Positions 26,340 through 35,962 of a stretch of DNA of 64,000 nt are shown in pieces (within the stretch, counting starts at the first letter, position 1; each line of letters opens with the position of its first letter). A program made the translations under genes and the position numbers. The notes beneath the pieces were generated by a model that saw nothing but the letters and a program-made list of their open reading frames with translations, was not told the DNA's origin and searched no databases. The DNA is from Chryseobacterium mulctrae (GTDB taxonomy: Bacteria; Bacteroidota; Bacteroidia; Flavobacteriales; Weeksellaceae): positions 2,108,001 to 2,172,000 of the forward strand of contig NZ_VAJL01000001.1 in assembly GCF_006175945.1 (NCBI RefSeq). The letters are read 5' to 3'.

Positions 26340-27698
26340 ATGATTAGTTGGAGAAAGCATTATAAAAAAGGGCTGATTGCGATAGGTTTATTGCTATCAA
26401 CGAGTGCTTCAATTTACGGGCAAGACGGCGATCCTAAAAATGGCGAGAAACTTTTTAAGGCAAACTGTACGGCATGTCACGCTTTAGGAAAACAGGTTGT
26501 AGGACCTGATTTGAAAGGAGTTGTAGACAGGTTGAAAACCGAACAAGGTTTGGATACAGATTGGCTTCACAAGTGGATTAAAGACAACAAAGCACTTAGA
26601 GCTTCTGGCGATAAGTATGCTAATGAAGTTTTTGAAAAATTTAATAAGACTGAAATGCAGGTCTTTCCAAATCTTACAGATAAGGATATTGATGACATTT
26701 TAGCTTATACAACTAATCCTCCTGCTGAGGAGCCTAAAGTTGATCCTGCTGCAGCCACTGCAACAGGTACAGCAAATGCTGCACCAGCAAACAATACAAC
26801 TTCAAGTATTGTAATCATTTCGCTTATTGCTATCGCTGGTTTATTGGTTTGGATCTTAATCAAACTAAGACAATTGGTAAAATTAGGTCAGTCTGAAGAA
26901 CTTACTGGGCTTAATGAAACTAGAGTAAAATCTTTCAGTGAAATCTACGAAAAGTACCACTTTATAGGTAAAGGTCTATTGGCTATACTAGCTATTTTAG
27001 CGACTTACGGTATCTGGAACTGGATCATGTGGATCGGTGTTTACAAAGGATATAAGCCTGAACAGCCTATCTACTTCTCTCACAAAATTCACGCTGGAGA
27101 AAATAAAATTGACTGTCAATTATGTCACTCAAGTGCTAAGTACGGTAAAGTATCTGAAATTCCTTCTATGAATGTTTGTATGAACTGTCACAGAACAATT
27201 TCTGAATATAACGGTAAATATATTGAGCCAGGAAAAGATAAAGCATTCTACGACGGAGAGATCCAGAAGATTTATGCAGCAACAGGTTGGGATTCTGCAA
27301 AACAGCAATACACAGGTAAAACAACTCCTGTAGAATGGACAAGAATCCACAATATGCCAGATTTCGTTTACTTCAACCACTCTCAACACGTAGTAGCAGG
27401 TGAGCAAGCGATTATCAATTCATTCAACAAGAAAAATCCAGACAATAAAATCGACGTAGTTTGTAAAGCTTGTCACGGAAAAATCGATACAATGAACGTT
27501 GTACAAATGGCGAACGATTTCACTATGGGATGGTGTATCGAATGTCACAGAACAACCGAAATTGATATGAACAACGGTTATAATAAAGAATACTTCAAAA
27601 ATCTACACGAAAAGCTTAAAAAGCAATACCCGAAAGATGGTGGTAAAATCACTGTAGATGCAATTGGAGGTCTTGAGTGTGGTAAATGTCATTATTAA
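26340..27698 (+). CDS. actA: Alternative complex III subunit A, multiheme cytochrome c with fused monoheme domain
   Basis: A 452-residue membrane-bound cytochrome of alternative complex III (quinol to cytochrome c). An N-terminal signal is followed by a monoheme cytochrome c domain (CTACH at 43-47), a membrane segment near 160-178, a second near 210-230, and a pentaheme domain with CQLCH, CMNCH, CKACH, CIECH and CGKCH. Six heme sites in total. It starts a six-gene act operon. Confidence 0.92.
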   Translation: MISWRKHYKKGLIAIGLLLSTSASIYGQDGDPKNGEKLFKANCTACHALGKQVVGPDLKGVVDRLKTEQGLDTDWLHKWIKDNKALRASGDKYANEVFEKFNKTEMQVFPNLTDKDIDDILAYTTNPPAEEPKVDPAAATATGTANAAPANNTTSSIVIISLIAIAGLLVWILIKLRQLVKLGQSEELTGLNETRVKSFSEIYEKYHFIGKGLLAILAILATYGIWNWIMWIGVYKGYKPEQPIYFSHKIHAGENKIDCQLCHSSAKYGKVSEIPSMNVCMNCHRTISEYNGKYIEPGKDKAFYDGEIQKIYAATGWDSAKQQYTGKTTPVEWTRIHNMPDFVYFNHSQHVVAGEQAIINSFNKKNPDNKIDVVCKACHGKIDTMNVVQMANDFTMGWCIECHRTTEIDMNNGYNKEYFKNLHEKLKKQYPKDGGKITVDAIGGLECGKCHY

Positions 27699-27722
27699 TA
27701 ACTAAAAAATTAGAAGTATAAA

Positions 27723-30700
27723 ATGGCTTCAAACAAAATACAATTTAGAAGTATTCACGAACTTAAAGACCCTGCCTTAACAGGTAAGCTGGCTCTTAAA
27801 GAGTTCCAAGAAGAAATTCCGGTAGAAGATTTTCTAGAAAGTGCCGAAAAAACTGACGGTACCTCTAGAAGAGATTTCCTAAAATTATTAGGATTCTCTA
27901 CAGCAGCAGTAACTTTGGCTGCCTGTGAAGCTCCGGTAATCAAAACGATTCCTTATGTAGTGAAACCACACGAAATTATTCCTGGGGTTCCAAATTACTA
28001 CGCTTCAACATATTTTGACGGTTTCGACTTCGCAAGTGTTTTAGTAAAAACAAGAGAAGGTAGACCCATCAAAATCGATCCGAACCCGGCAGCTGGAGAT
28101 TTAGGTAAAACTAACGCAAGAGCTCAGGCAAGTGTACTTTCACTTTATGATAATGATAAAGTAAAGCAACCTAAGCTTGACGGTAAAGACGAAACTTTCG
28201 ATAAAGTAGATGATTTCGTTTTGAAAGGATTAAACGAGGCTAAGTCTGCAGGTAAAAAGATTGTTCTTTTATCTCAGTCTTTCGCTTCACCTACATTCAA
28301 AAAATTATTTGCTGAATTTAAAGCAAAATATCCTACGGCAGAATTAGTAACTTATGATGCTTTCCCTCACTCTGCAGCTTTAGATGCAGCTCAGGAAGTT
28401 TTCGGACAAAGAGCATTGCCTGTTTACGATCTTAAAGGATCTGAATTGGTAGTTGCTTTCCAGGCTGATTTCCTAGGAGATTTTAATGCAGCTAGCTTAG
28501 AAACTTCTTATGCAGCAGCAAGAGTTCCGGGACCAAACATGTTGAGACACATTCAGGTTGAATCTAACATGTCTTTAACGGGTGCAAACTCAGACTCTAG
28601 ATACAGAGTAAAACCAAGTGATGTAAACAAGGCTTTGGTTGAAGTTTACAACGCTATCGTTACAGGATCTGCACCGACAAGTAAAGTTGCTACAGAAATT
28701 GTAAAAGAATTGCAGGCTAAAGGAAGCAAAGCTGTTGTTTTAGCTGACGGTTCTAAAGCGGCACAGGTTTTAGCACACTTAATTAACCAAAAATTAGGTT
28801 CAGTTGCTTTCACAGGTAAAGCAAACTTCTTAAAAGAATTTGATAAAGCAAGATATCAGGAATTTTTAGGTTGGGTAAATGCAGGACAGGTTGGTGTATT
28901 GATTACAAACAACGTTGACCCGATTTATTCTAACAACAAAGGTCAGGATTTCAAAAAATCTTTGGCAAAAGTTCCTTATGTAATTGCTGTTACAGATAAG
29001 AAAAACGAAATGTATAAAGCAGCAAAAGCTGTAATTCCGGTAGCTAACTGGCTAGAATCTTGGGGTGATATGGAACCTCAGACTGGAGTTTATACATTGA
29101 TGCAGCCGACTATCCAAAAAATTTACAAATCAAGACAGATCGAAGAATCTTTATTGGTTTGGAAAAACGGAAAAAACAATGCTGCAAACAATTACTACGA
29201 TTACTTAAAAGCGAGTGCGGCTTCTCTTCTAGGAGCAACTTCTTTCAACAAAGCTTTATACAACGGTATTGTTTCTTCTAATAATGCAACGATGTTGTCT
29301 TATGCTGGTGGAAACGGTGCTCAAGCTGTAGCTGAATTAGGTAATTTTAAAGCTTCAGATTTAGAATTAGTACTTTATACAAAGACTTCTATCGGAGACG
29401 GAACTCAGGCAAACAACCCTTGGTTGCAGGAATTACCAGATCCTATTACAAGAATGTCTTGGGATAACTACTTAACAATTTCTACCAAAGATGCTGAAAG
29501 ATTAGGAATTGAAAACAGTCTAAATGCTAGAATGCAGTTGGATGGTTCTCTTGTAAATCTTACAGTAAACGGAGTAAAAATAGAAAACGTACCAGTATTC
29601 ATTCAGCCAGGTCAGGCAGACGGATCTGTTGGTCTTGCTTTAGGATATGGTAAAAAAGATTCTGGAACTACTGCAGATACAGGGGTAAATGCTTATCCTT
29701 TATTTGACGGTTCAAACTTAGTGATTTCAAACGTTTCAATTGAAAAAACGGGTGAAGAGCACGAGTTTGCAGGAGTACAGCTTCAGAATACATTAATGGG
29801 ACGTTATGAAATTGCAAAAGAAGTACCTTTAGCAGAGTTTATTAATGTACCTTTCGATGACGAACATAAAGGATGGAACAAGCCTTTGGAATATCACACC
29901 ATCAGCGGAGCTCTTCCAGCAGGTAAAATTGACCTTTGGGATGCTTTTGATGATACAGATGGTCCTCACTTCAACTTATCAGTAGACTTAAACTCTTGTA
30001 CGGGTTGTGGAGCTTGTATTATTGCTTGTCAGGCAGAAAACAACGTTCCTGTAGTTGGTAAAGAAGAAATCAGAATGTCGAGAGATATGTTCTGGTTGAG
30101 AATTGACCGTTACTATTCTTCTGAACAAAAAGTTACTGTTTATGATGGTCTTAAACAAGGAATGGCAGTTCCTGAACTTTACGGAAGTAATTTATTAGGT
30201 ATTGAAGGAGCATTAGAAAACCCAGCAGAAAATCCAGATGTGATCTTCCAGCCGGTAATGTGTCAACACTGTAACCACGCTCCATGTGAAACTGTTTGTC
30301 CGGTAGCGGCAACTTCTCACAGTAAGCAAGGACAAAACCACATGGCTTACAACAGATGTATCGGTACAAGATATTGTGCAAACAACTGTCCGTACAAAGT
30401 AAGACGTTTCAACTGGTTTACCTATAACTTGAATGACAAGTTCGATTTCAACATGAATAACGATCTTGGAAGAATGGTTCTTAACCCTGATGTTGTTGTA
30501 AGAACAAGAGGGGTAATGGAGAAATGTTCAATGTGTATTCAGGAAACTCAGGCAACTATTTTGACTGCGAAGAGAGAAAACAGAAAAGTAACAGACGACG
30601 AATTTAAAAATTCTTGTGCTTGTGCAGCAGCATGTTCTACTGGAGCAATGCAGTTTGGAGATATGAATGACAAAGAATCTTCAGTTAGAAAATTATATTC

Positions 30701-30785
30701 TAGCAACAGAAGATATCATTTACTTGAAGAGATCGGAACCAAACCAAATGTGTTCTATCACGCTAAAGTAAGAAATAGAGTATAA
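27723..30785 (+). CDS. actB: Alternative complex III subunit B, molybdopterin-like/iron-sulfur fusion
   Basis: A 1020-residue protein. N-terminal Tat-like signal (SRRDFLKLLGF near 48-58, followed by a Cys at LAAC). The first 700 residues resemble the molybdopterin oxidoreductase fold, usually without cofactor in ActB. The C-terminal third holds the ferredoxin-type cysteine clusters CTGCGACIIAC, CQHCNHAPCETVC, CIGTRYCANNC and CSMC, for 4Fe-4S and 3Fe-4S centres. It passes electrons within the complex on the periplasmic side. Confidence 0.94.
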   Translation: MASNKIQFRSIHELKDPALTGKLALKEFQEEIPVEDFLESAEKTDGTSRRDFLKLLGFSTAAVTLAACEAPVIKTIPYVVKPHEIIPGVPNYYASTYFDGFDFASVLVKTREGRPIKIDPNPAAGDLGKTNARAQASVLSLYDNDKVKQPKLDGKDETFDKVDDFVLKGLNEAKSAGKKIVLLSQSFASPTFKKLFAEFKAKYPTAELVTYDAFPHSAALDAAQEVFGQRALPVYDLKGSELVVAFQADFLGDFNAASLETSYAAARVPGPNMLRHIQVESNMSLTGANSDSRYRVKPSDVNKALVEVYNAIVTGSAPTSKVATEIVKELQAKGSKAVVLADGSKAAQVLAHLINQKLGSVAFTGKANFLKEFDKARYQEFLGWVNAGQVGVLITNNVDPIYSNNKGQDFKKSLAKVPYVIAVTDKKNEMYKAAKAVIPVANWLESWGDMEPQTGVYTLMQPTIQKIYKSRQIEESLLVWKNGKNNAANNYYDYLKASAASLLGATSFNKALYNGIVSSNNATMLSYAGGNGAQAVAELGNFKASDLELVLYTKTSIGDGTQANNPWLQELPDPITRMSWDNYLTISTKDAERLGIENSLNARMQLDGSLVNLTVNGVKIENVPVFIQPGQADGSVGLALGYGKKDSGTTADTGVNAYPLFDGSNLVISNVSIEKTGEEHEFAGVQLQNTLMGRYEIAKEVPLAEFINVPFDDEHKGWNKPLEYHTISGALPAGKIDLWDAFDDTDGPHFNLSVDLNSCTGCGACIIACQAENNVPVVGKEEIRMSRDMFWLRIDRYYSSEQKVTVYDGLKQGMAVPELYGSNLLGIEGALENPAENPDVIFQPVMCQHCNHAPCETVCPVAATSHSKQGQNHMAYNRCIGTRYCANNCPYKVRRFNWFTYNLNDKFDFNMNNDLGRMVLNPDVVVRTRGVMEKCSMCIQETQATILTAKRENRKVTDDEFKNSCACAAACSTGAMQFGDMNDKESSVRKLYSSNRRYHLLEEIGTKPNVFYHAKVRNRV

Positions 30786-30815
30786 AATAAAGTTTAAATA
30801 ATAAATAGGTAAAAA

Positions 30816-32213
30816 ATGTCAGGACATTACGAAGCTCCGATAAGGGAACCTCTGATTATTGGTCACAAAACTTATCACGATATCACAGAAGATATTGCAC
30901 GACCTATCGAAGAAAGAGCAGGTAAATTATGGTGGATCTCACTATATGCAGCCTTAGTTCTTTTCATCTACGGATTCGGCTGTATCGCTTATACTATCGG
31001 AACAGGTATTGGAGCATGGGGGCTTAACAGAACTATTAACTGGGGTTGGGATATTACCAACTTCGTATGGTGGGTAGGTATCGGTCACGCCGGAACCCTA
31101 ATCTCAGCAGTATTATTATTATTTAGACAACGATGGAGAATGTCTGTAAACCGTTCTGCGGAAGCAATGACAATCTTCGCAGTTGTACAGGCGGCAATCT
31201 TCCCGCTTATTCACATGGGTAGAGTTTGGGTAGGATATTGGGTATTCCCTCTTCCTAACCAGTTTGGTTCTCTTTGGACTAACTTCAACTCTCCTCTACT
31301 TTGGGACGTATTTGCAATCTGTACGTATTTCTCTGTATCAACAGTATTCTGGTTTATCGGATTGATTCCTGACTTTGCTATGATCAGAGACAGAGCTAAA
31401 ACTCCTTGGACTAAGAAAATTTATACGCTACTATCTTTCGGATGGGGTGGAAAAGCAAAACACTGGCAGAGATTTGAAGAAGTATCTTTGGTATTGGCAG
31501 GTTTAGCAACTCCACTTGTATTCTCAGTACACACTACGGTATCTTTTGACTTCGCAACTTCAGTTATTAAAGGATGGCACTCTACGATCTATCCTCCTTA
31601 CTTCGTTGCTGGAGCAATCTTCTCAGGATTTGCAATGGTACAAACACTATTGTTAATTGCTAGAAAAGTTTGTCACTTGGAAGATTACATCACTATGTAT
31701 CATATCGAAATTATGAACATCGTAATCGTTCTTACAGGTGGTATGGTAACGGTAGCTTATGCAACTGAGTATTTTATCGGATGGTATTCTGGTTCAAGAT
31801 ATGAAGACTTTACTTACCTTTCACCAGGTGCTGCAGTAGGACCATATTGGTGGGCGTTCTGGGCGTTGATTATCTGTAACCTTGTTATCCCGGCATTGTT
31901 CTGGTTTAAAAGAGTTAGAACAAATATTATTGCAACATTTATCATTGCATTAATTATCAACATCGGTATGTGGTTTGAGCGTTTCGACATCATCGTAATT
32001 AACCTTTCAAGAGATTACTTGCCTGGTTCTTGGACGATGTTTAAACCAACCATTATTGACGTAGGTGTATATTTAGGTACAATCGGATTCTTCTCTGTAT
32101 TATTCTTATTATACGCAAGAACATTCCCTGTAATTGCACAGGCAGAATTAAAATCGATCTTGAAAATCTCAGGTGAAACTTATAAAGTAAAAGAAGGAGA
32201 TGAGCACCACTAA
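30816..32213 (+). CDS. actC: Alternative complex III subunit C, NrfD-like quinol-oxidising subunit
   Basis: A 465-residue polytopic protein of the NrfD/PsrC family with about ten membrane segments. It is one of two quinone-site membrane subunits of the complex. The family-typical N-terminal half is visible (WWVGIGHAGTLISAVLLLF). Overlaps actD by 14 bp. Confidence 0.93.
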   Translation: MSGHYEAPIREPLIIGHKTYHDITEDIARPIEERAGKLWWISLYAALVLFIYGFGCIAYTIGTGIGAWGLNRTINWGWDITNFVWWVGIGHAGTLISAVLLLFRQRWRMSVNRSAEAMTIFAVVQAAIFPLIHMGRVWVGYWVFPLPNQFGSLWTNFNSPLLWDVFAICTYFSVSTVFWFIGLIPDFAMIRDRAKTPWTKKIYTLLSFGWGGKAKHWQRFEEVSLVLAGLATPLVFSVHTTVSFDFATSVIKGWHSTIYPPYFVAGAIFSGFAMVQTLLLIARKVCHLEDYITMYHIEIMNIVIVLTGGMVTVAYATEYFIGWYSGSRYEDFTYLSPGAAVGPYWWAFWALIICNLVIPALFWFKRVRTNIIATFIIALIINIGMWFERFDIIVINLSRDYLPGSWTMFKPTIIDVGVYLGTIGFFSVLFLLYARTFPVIAQAELKSILKISGETYKVKEGDEHH

Positions 32214-32721
32214 AATTGTATACGGACTTTATGCTGACGACGACGATTTAATGAACGGCGTTAAAGCATTCAACGATAAAGGAATTGCAATAAACGAAGT
32301 TTATACCCCATTTCCTGTTCACGGCCTAGACAAAGCTTTAGGTTTAAAGAAAACCAGAATTTCTGATGCTGCTTTCATTTATGCACTTTATGGAGTTTCT
32401 ATAGGTTTGACGGTTACTTGGTACATTATGAACCATGACTGGGCACAAAACATTGGTGGTAAACCATCTTTTAGCTGGGTAAACAACTTCCCTGCTTTTA
32501 TTGACCCGATGTTTGAATTGATGGTATTCTGTGCTGCACACATGATGTCTCTTACTTTCTTTGTAAGAAATAAAATGTATCCTGGAGCTCCTGCACAAAA
32601 CCCAGATCCAAGAACTACAGATGATAAATTCCTTATGGAGTTTGTAACTGAAGATGTAGAATCTGTAAAGCAGTTGCTTATTGAAACGGGAGTAGAAGAA
32701 ATAACTGTTAAAGATGCTTAA
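32200..32721 (+). CDS. actD: Alternative complex III subunit D (DUF3341)
   Basis: A 173-residue protein with two membrane helices (about 58-78 and 102-124). The N-terminal KIVYGLYADDDDLMNGVKA and the VYTPFPVHGLDKALG motif are DUF3341 signatures. A membrane subunit of alternative complex III. Its ATG overlaps the end of actC, so the two are coupled. Confidence 0.93.
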   Translation: MSTTKIVYGLYADDDDLMNGVKAFNDKGIAINEVYTPFPVHGLDKALGLKKTRISDAAFIYALYGVSIGLTVTWYIMNHDWAQNIGGKPSFSWVNNFPAFIDPMFELMVFCAAHMMSLTFFVRNKMYPGAPAQNPDPRTTDDKFLMEFVTEDVESVKQLLIETGVEEITVKDA

Positions 32722-32722
32722 A

Positions 32723-33400
32723 ATGAAAAAGAATGTATTAAAAATTACAGCAATTTTAGGTTTAACTACAGTTTTACTTAATTCTTGCGGACCAAATGAA
32801 AATGCACCTCTAGTATATTTCCCGGATATGTATTTCCCAGTGGCATACGATCCGTTGATGAAAGCTCAAGATGCTTATTCAGATCATGAAAATGAAATTC
32901 CTGCATTTGTAAGAAACAACGGTGCAACTGGCCTTGCTCCTGTAGAAGGTTCAGTAGCTCAAAATAAAGATGGAGTATTTGAAGAAGGTAAACTTCCTAA
33001 AACTCCGGACGAATATAACGCAGGTTATGATGCTTCAAAAGCAATAAGCGCTTCTCCTCTTAATCCGGCTAATGCAGCTAAAGATATAGAAAGAGGTAAA
33101 ATGCTTTTTGATCGTACTTGTTCAGCTTGTCACGGAACTGGTGGTGACGGACAAGGGCCAATCGTACAAAGCGGAGCTTATTCTGGTGTACCAAATTATG
33201 CAGATAGAGAAATCACTGTAGGATCTGTACATTATGTATTAACAAACGGTAGAAATGCTATGGGATCTTATGCAGGACAATTAAATCCTGGAGACAGATG
33301 GAGAGTGGCAATGTATGTAATGAGTGCTTTCAAAAAAAGCGCAGCTCCGGCTCCCGCAGCAGCGACAGCAACAACTGAGACTACCGAAACTAAAAAATAA
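32723..33400 (+). CDS. actE: Alternative complex III subunit E, lipoprotein cytochrome c
   Basis: About 225 residues. A lipobox (LLNSC) follows the signal helix, and a single heme site CSACHGTGGDGQGP lies in the C-terminal half, with Met in NAMGSYAGQL as likely axial ligand. It takes electrons out of the complex towards the oxidase. I start at ATG 32723, immediately after the actD stop; an ATG at 32714 overlapping actD would add three residues. Confidence 0.92.
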   Translation: MKKNVLKITAILGLTTVLLNSCGPNENAPLVYFPDMYFPVAYDPLMKAQDAYSDHENEIPAFVRNNGATGLAPVEGSVAQNKDGVFEEGKLPKTPDEYNAGYDASKAISASPLNPANAAKDIERGKMLFDRTCSACHGTGGDGQGPIVQSGAYSGVPNYADREITVGSVHYVLTNGRNAMGSYAGQLNPGDRWRVAMYVMSAFKKSAAPAPAAATATTETTETKK

Positions 33401-33408
33401 GAAAAGAA

Positions 33409-34740
33409 ATGTATAGTTTTTCACCAAAATTAAAATCAACTTCTATTATCCTTCTTGTTGTAGGTTTAGTTTTATTTGCTGCAGGTTTCTTTTTAAATAA
33501 AGGAATTACTACAGAAAAAATAGAACACATGATGGAAGCAGTGCATTCTGCTGGTCATGATTCTCCTACACATTCAAGCGAAATGGTAGGACCTCAAGAT
33601 CATGCTGCTCACCTAGAGCACGCAGAAATGCAGGTTCACAATCAGCCATTAGCTTCAATTCATTTTGTAGCAGTATTTTTCTTCGGAGTAAGCTGTTGTG
33701 TATTGTTCTTTTACTGTATTCAACATGCCGCTCACGCAGGTTGGCCAATTATTATCACGAGAGTGATGGAAGCTATTGCTTCTTACATTCCTTGGGGGGG
33801 TGCTATTTTAGTAATCTTGATGATTCTTAATATCACACACAACGGTCACCTTTTCCACTGGATGGATCCTGAATTAACAAAAGAAGGATCTCCACACTTT
33901 GATGTCATCTTATTTGAAAAGAAAATATTCTTAAATATTCCTTTCTACGCAGTAAGAACTTTAATTTATGTAATTGGAGCTTCATTCTTCGCTTGGAAAT
34001 TAAAAGCTCAGTCTAAAAAAGTAGACGATACAAAATCTTTGGTTGAGTATCAATTCCTTTACAGATGGGCAGTAGGATATATCGCATTCTTCGGGTTTGC
34101 TTCTGCAGCTTGGGCTTGGGATTGGTTGATGTCTATTGACCCTCACTGGTATTCTACAATGTATATTTGGTATTCAATGGTTAGCTGCCTTTCAAGTGGT
34201 ATTGCGGTAATCATTCTATTAAGTGTTTATCTTAAGAAAAATGGTTTCTTACCACAGTTTAACGATAATCACTTGCACGATTTAGGAGTTTTCCTTTTCG
34301 CTACAAGTATGCTTTGGACGTACACTTGGTTTGCACAGTTCATGTTGTATTGGTATGCAAACATCCCGGAAGAAGTAAATTATTTCTTCGGAAGATTTGA
34401 GCACTACTCTCCTACTTTCTTACCAATGCTTGTTGTAAACTTCTTATTACCTTTATTGGTATTAGTAAGTAGCAGCATCAAGAGAAACTACAAAGTAGTA
34501 ACTACAATGGCAATCATTGTAATCTTAGGTCACCTTTTAGATTACTTCAATATGGTAATGCCAGGAACAGTAGGACCTTACTGGAATACTCCGGAAGTTC
34601 TGTTATTAGTATTGGGTTCTATTTTATTTATCGCAGGATTGTTTATGTTTACAGTGCTTTCAGCATTAGCTAAATTGAAACTGATTCCTACAGGTAACCC
34701 TTACTTACACGAATCTGAAATTTATGAGTATCCTTTCTAA
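33409..34740 (+). CDS. actF: Alternative complex III subunit F, second quinone-binding membrane subunit
   Basis: A 443-residue polytopic protein, the ActF (quinol:cytochrome c oxidoreductase quinone-binding subunit 2) type. It has about ten membrane helices and histidine-rich loops near 40-80 (HMMEAVHSAGHDSPTHSSE and HAAHLEHAEM). A run of seven G at 33794-33800 is inside the gene. It ends the act operon; a terminator follows. Confidence 0.92.
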   Translation: MYSFSPKLKSTSIILLVVGLVLFAAGFFLNKGITTEKIEHMMEAVHSAGHDSPTHSSEMVGPQDHAAHLEHAEMQVHNQPLASIHFVAVFFFGVSCCVLFFYCIQHAAHAGWPIIITRVMEAIASYIPWGGAILVILMILNITHNGHLFHWMDPELTKEGSPHFDVILFEKKIFLNIPFYAVRTLIYVIGASFFAWKLKAQSKKVDDTKSLVEYQFLYRWAVGYIAFFGFASAAWAWDWLMSIDPHWYSTMYIWYSMVSCLSSGIAVIILLSVYLKKNGFLPQFNDNHLHDLGVFLFATSMLWTYTWFAQFMLYWYANIPEEVNYFFGRFEHYSPTFLPMLVVNFLLPLLVLVSSSIKRNYKVVTTMAIIVILGHLLDYFNMVMPGTVGPYWNTPEVLLLVLGSILFIAGLFMFTVLSALAKLKLIPTGNPYLHESEIYEYPF

Positions 34741-34763
34741 GGACTTGTAACAAAATAAACTTT

Positions 34764-34797
34764 AAAAAGACTGATTTTAATAATCAGTCTTTTTTTT
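34764..34797 (+). terminator. Terminator of the act operon
   Basis: A 13-bp stem (34764-34776 with 34782-34794 region) followed by an eight-T run. Confidence 0.87.
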
Positions 34798-34818
34798 GCA
34801 CATAATCAAAAAAAGCTA

Positions 34819-34844
34819 GGCAACCATTTCAAAAATATTTCGTC
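34819..34844 (+). promoter_or_regulatory. Candidate ECF-sigma promoter
   Basis: GGCAACC (34819-34825), 15 bases, then CGTC (34841-34844). This fits the general ECF pattern (an AAC-type -35 and CGTC-type -10). No TAnnTTTG element was found upstream of the following gene. Confidence 0.4.
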
Positions 34845-34890
34845 ATAAGAGTAGACTTTAATGCTTACCTTTTAAACTAAATTAAAAACT

Positions 34891-35910
34891 ATGAAAAAAA
34901 CTTTTCTTTTAAACTTTCTGTTGATCGTTCTATTCAATGTAGTCAATGCGCAAAGCATTACTTTTGTTTCAGAAAAAACAGACGCACCACTTCCTAAAGT
35001 TTCGGTATTTGGAAAAAACGGAAATATTTTGGCAACATCAGACATCGATGGGAAAATTGAGAAATCAGCACTCTCTCCCGAACAGGAAAAATTTCAGTTG
35101 GTGTATGACAACATTTCTATAGCCACTTTATCATTTAACGATATCAATAAAGATATTGTAAAACTAAATGACAGAGTAAAAGATATCGAAGCGGTTGTCA
35201 TTAAAAACAATAAACCTGCAAAATATGTTCTAGTAAAAGGAAATTTTAATGCTTATCTAACCGTAAATGGTAGACTAAACTGTTACTTGGATGGAATAGC
35301 CACTTATGTTTTCGATAACAAAACAAAAAAATTGAAAAGCACGAATGTGCAACAATACAGAGTTTTCAGATTAGAAAATCCGTCAACCGACAGAAAACAA
35401 ACCGGACTTCTAGATTACAATGCATTTTTAGATCTTCCTAAATTACCAAATGTCGGAAATATTGAAGAGTACAAAAATAGAAAAGCGGTTATCAAAGAAT
35501 TGAAAGGAAAAACAAAAGACGAAATAGAAATCAGCGGAACTGCTTTACAGGAAAAAGAAATGGCTCTTTTTGGATACAGACTTTATGATATTAAAGCATT
35601 AATTAATCATTCTTATGAAAAAGACTCTAAAAAAGATTTGAGAGATTTTTTAGAATCAAACGAGATTGGTTACATTAAATTTAAACATAAAAGTGAACCA
35701 GATTACAACCAGCTTATTTCTTATAAAAACTTTTATCCAACAGAATTAGATTTCAGCGATGATAATGATGTGGAAGGAGAAGTGAAATTAAATAAAAACT
35801 ACAGCAACTACAAATCAAATTATTGGCAGGATGCGTCTTTTCCAAATATGCAGGCAATTTTCAGCTCATTCTTCAAAGATGATTTAAAAGAAAAAGAAAA
35901 CAAAAAATAA
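34891..35910 (+). CDS. Exported protein with carboxypeptidase-regulatory-like N-terminus, function unknown
   Basis: A 339-residue protein with a signal peptide (about 1-20). Residues 21-90 (SITFVSEKTDAPLPKVSVFG, SDIDGKIE) look like a carboxypeptidase-D regulatory beta-sandwich, as in the first domain of many Bacteroidota envelope proteins; the rest matches nothing I recognise. The possible ECF promoter upstream suggests stress-linked control. Confidence 0.65.
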   Translation: MKKTFLLNFLLIVLFNVVNAQSITFVSEKTDAPLPKVSVFGKNGNILATSDIDGKIEKSALSPEQEKFQLVYDNISIATLSFNDINKDIVKLNDRVKDIEAVVIKNNKPAKYVLVKGNFNAYLTVNGRLNCYLDGIATYVFDNKTKKLKSTNVQQYRVFRLENPSTDRKQTGLLDYNAFLDLPKLPNVGNIEEYKNRKAVIKELKGKTKDEIEISGTALQEKEMALFGYRLYDIKALINHSYEKDSKKDLRDFLESNEIGYIKFKHKSEPDYNQLISYKNFYPTELDFSDDNDVEGEVKLNKNYSNYKSNYWQDASFPNMQAIFSSFFKDDLKEKENKK

Positions 35911-35936
35911 AAAATCAGTTTTAATAAAGGTTTTAC

Positions 35937-35944
35937 TAAATTTG
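35937..35944 (+). promoter_or_regulatory. Putative -7 element of the lipoprotein gene
   Basis: TAAATTTG, 18 bases before the ATG at 35963. No TTG is visible at standard spacing. Confidence 0.4.
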
Positions 35945-35962
35945 CCATAAACCATAATTAAA

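Noticed and set aside
33520..33660. His-rich segment of actF as a metal-binding regulator
   Set aside because: It is a loop in a recognised membrane subunit; no evidence of separate function.
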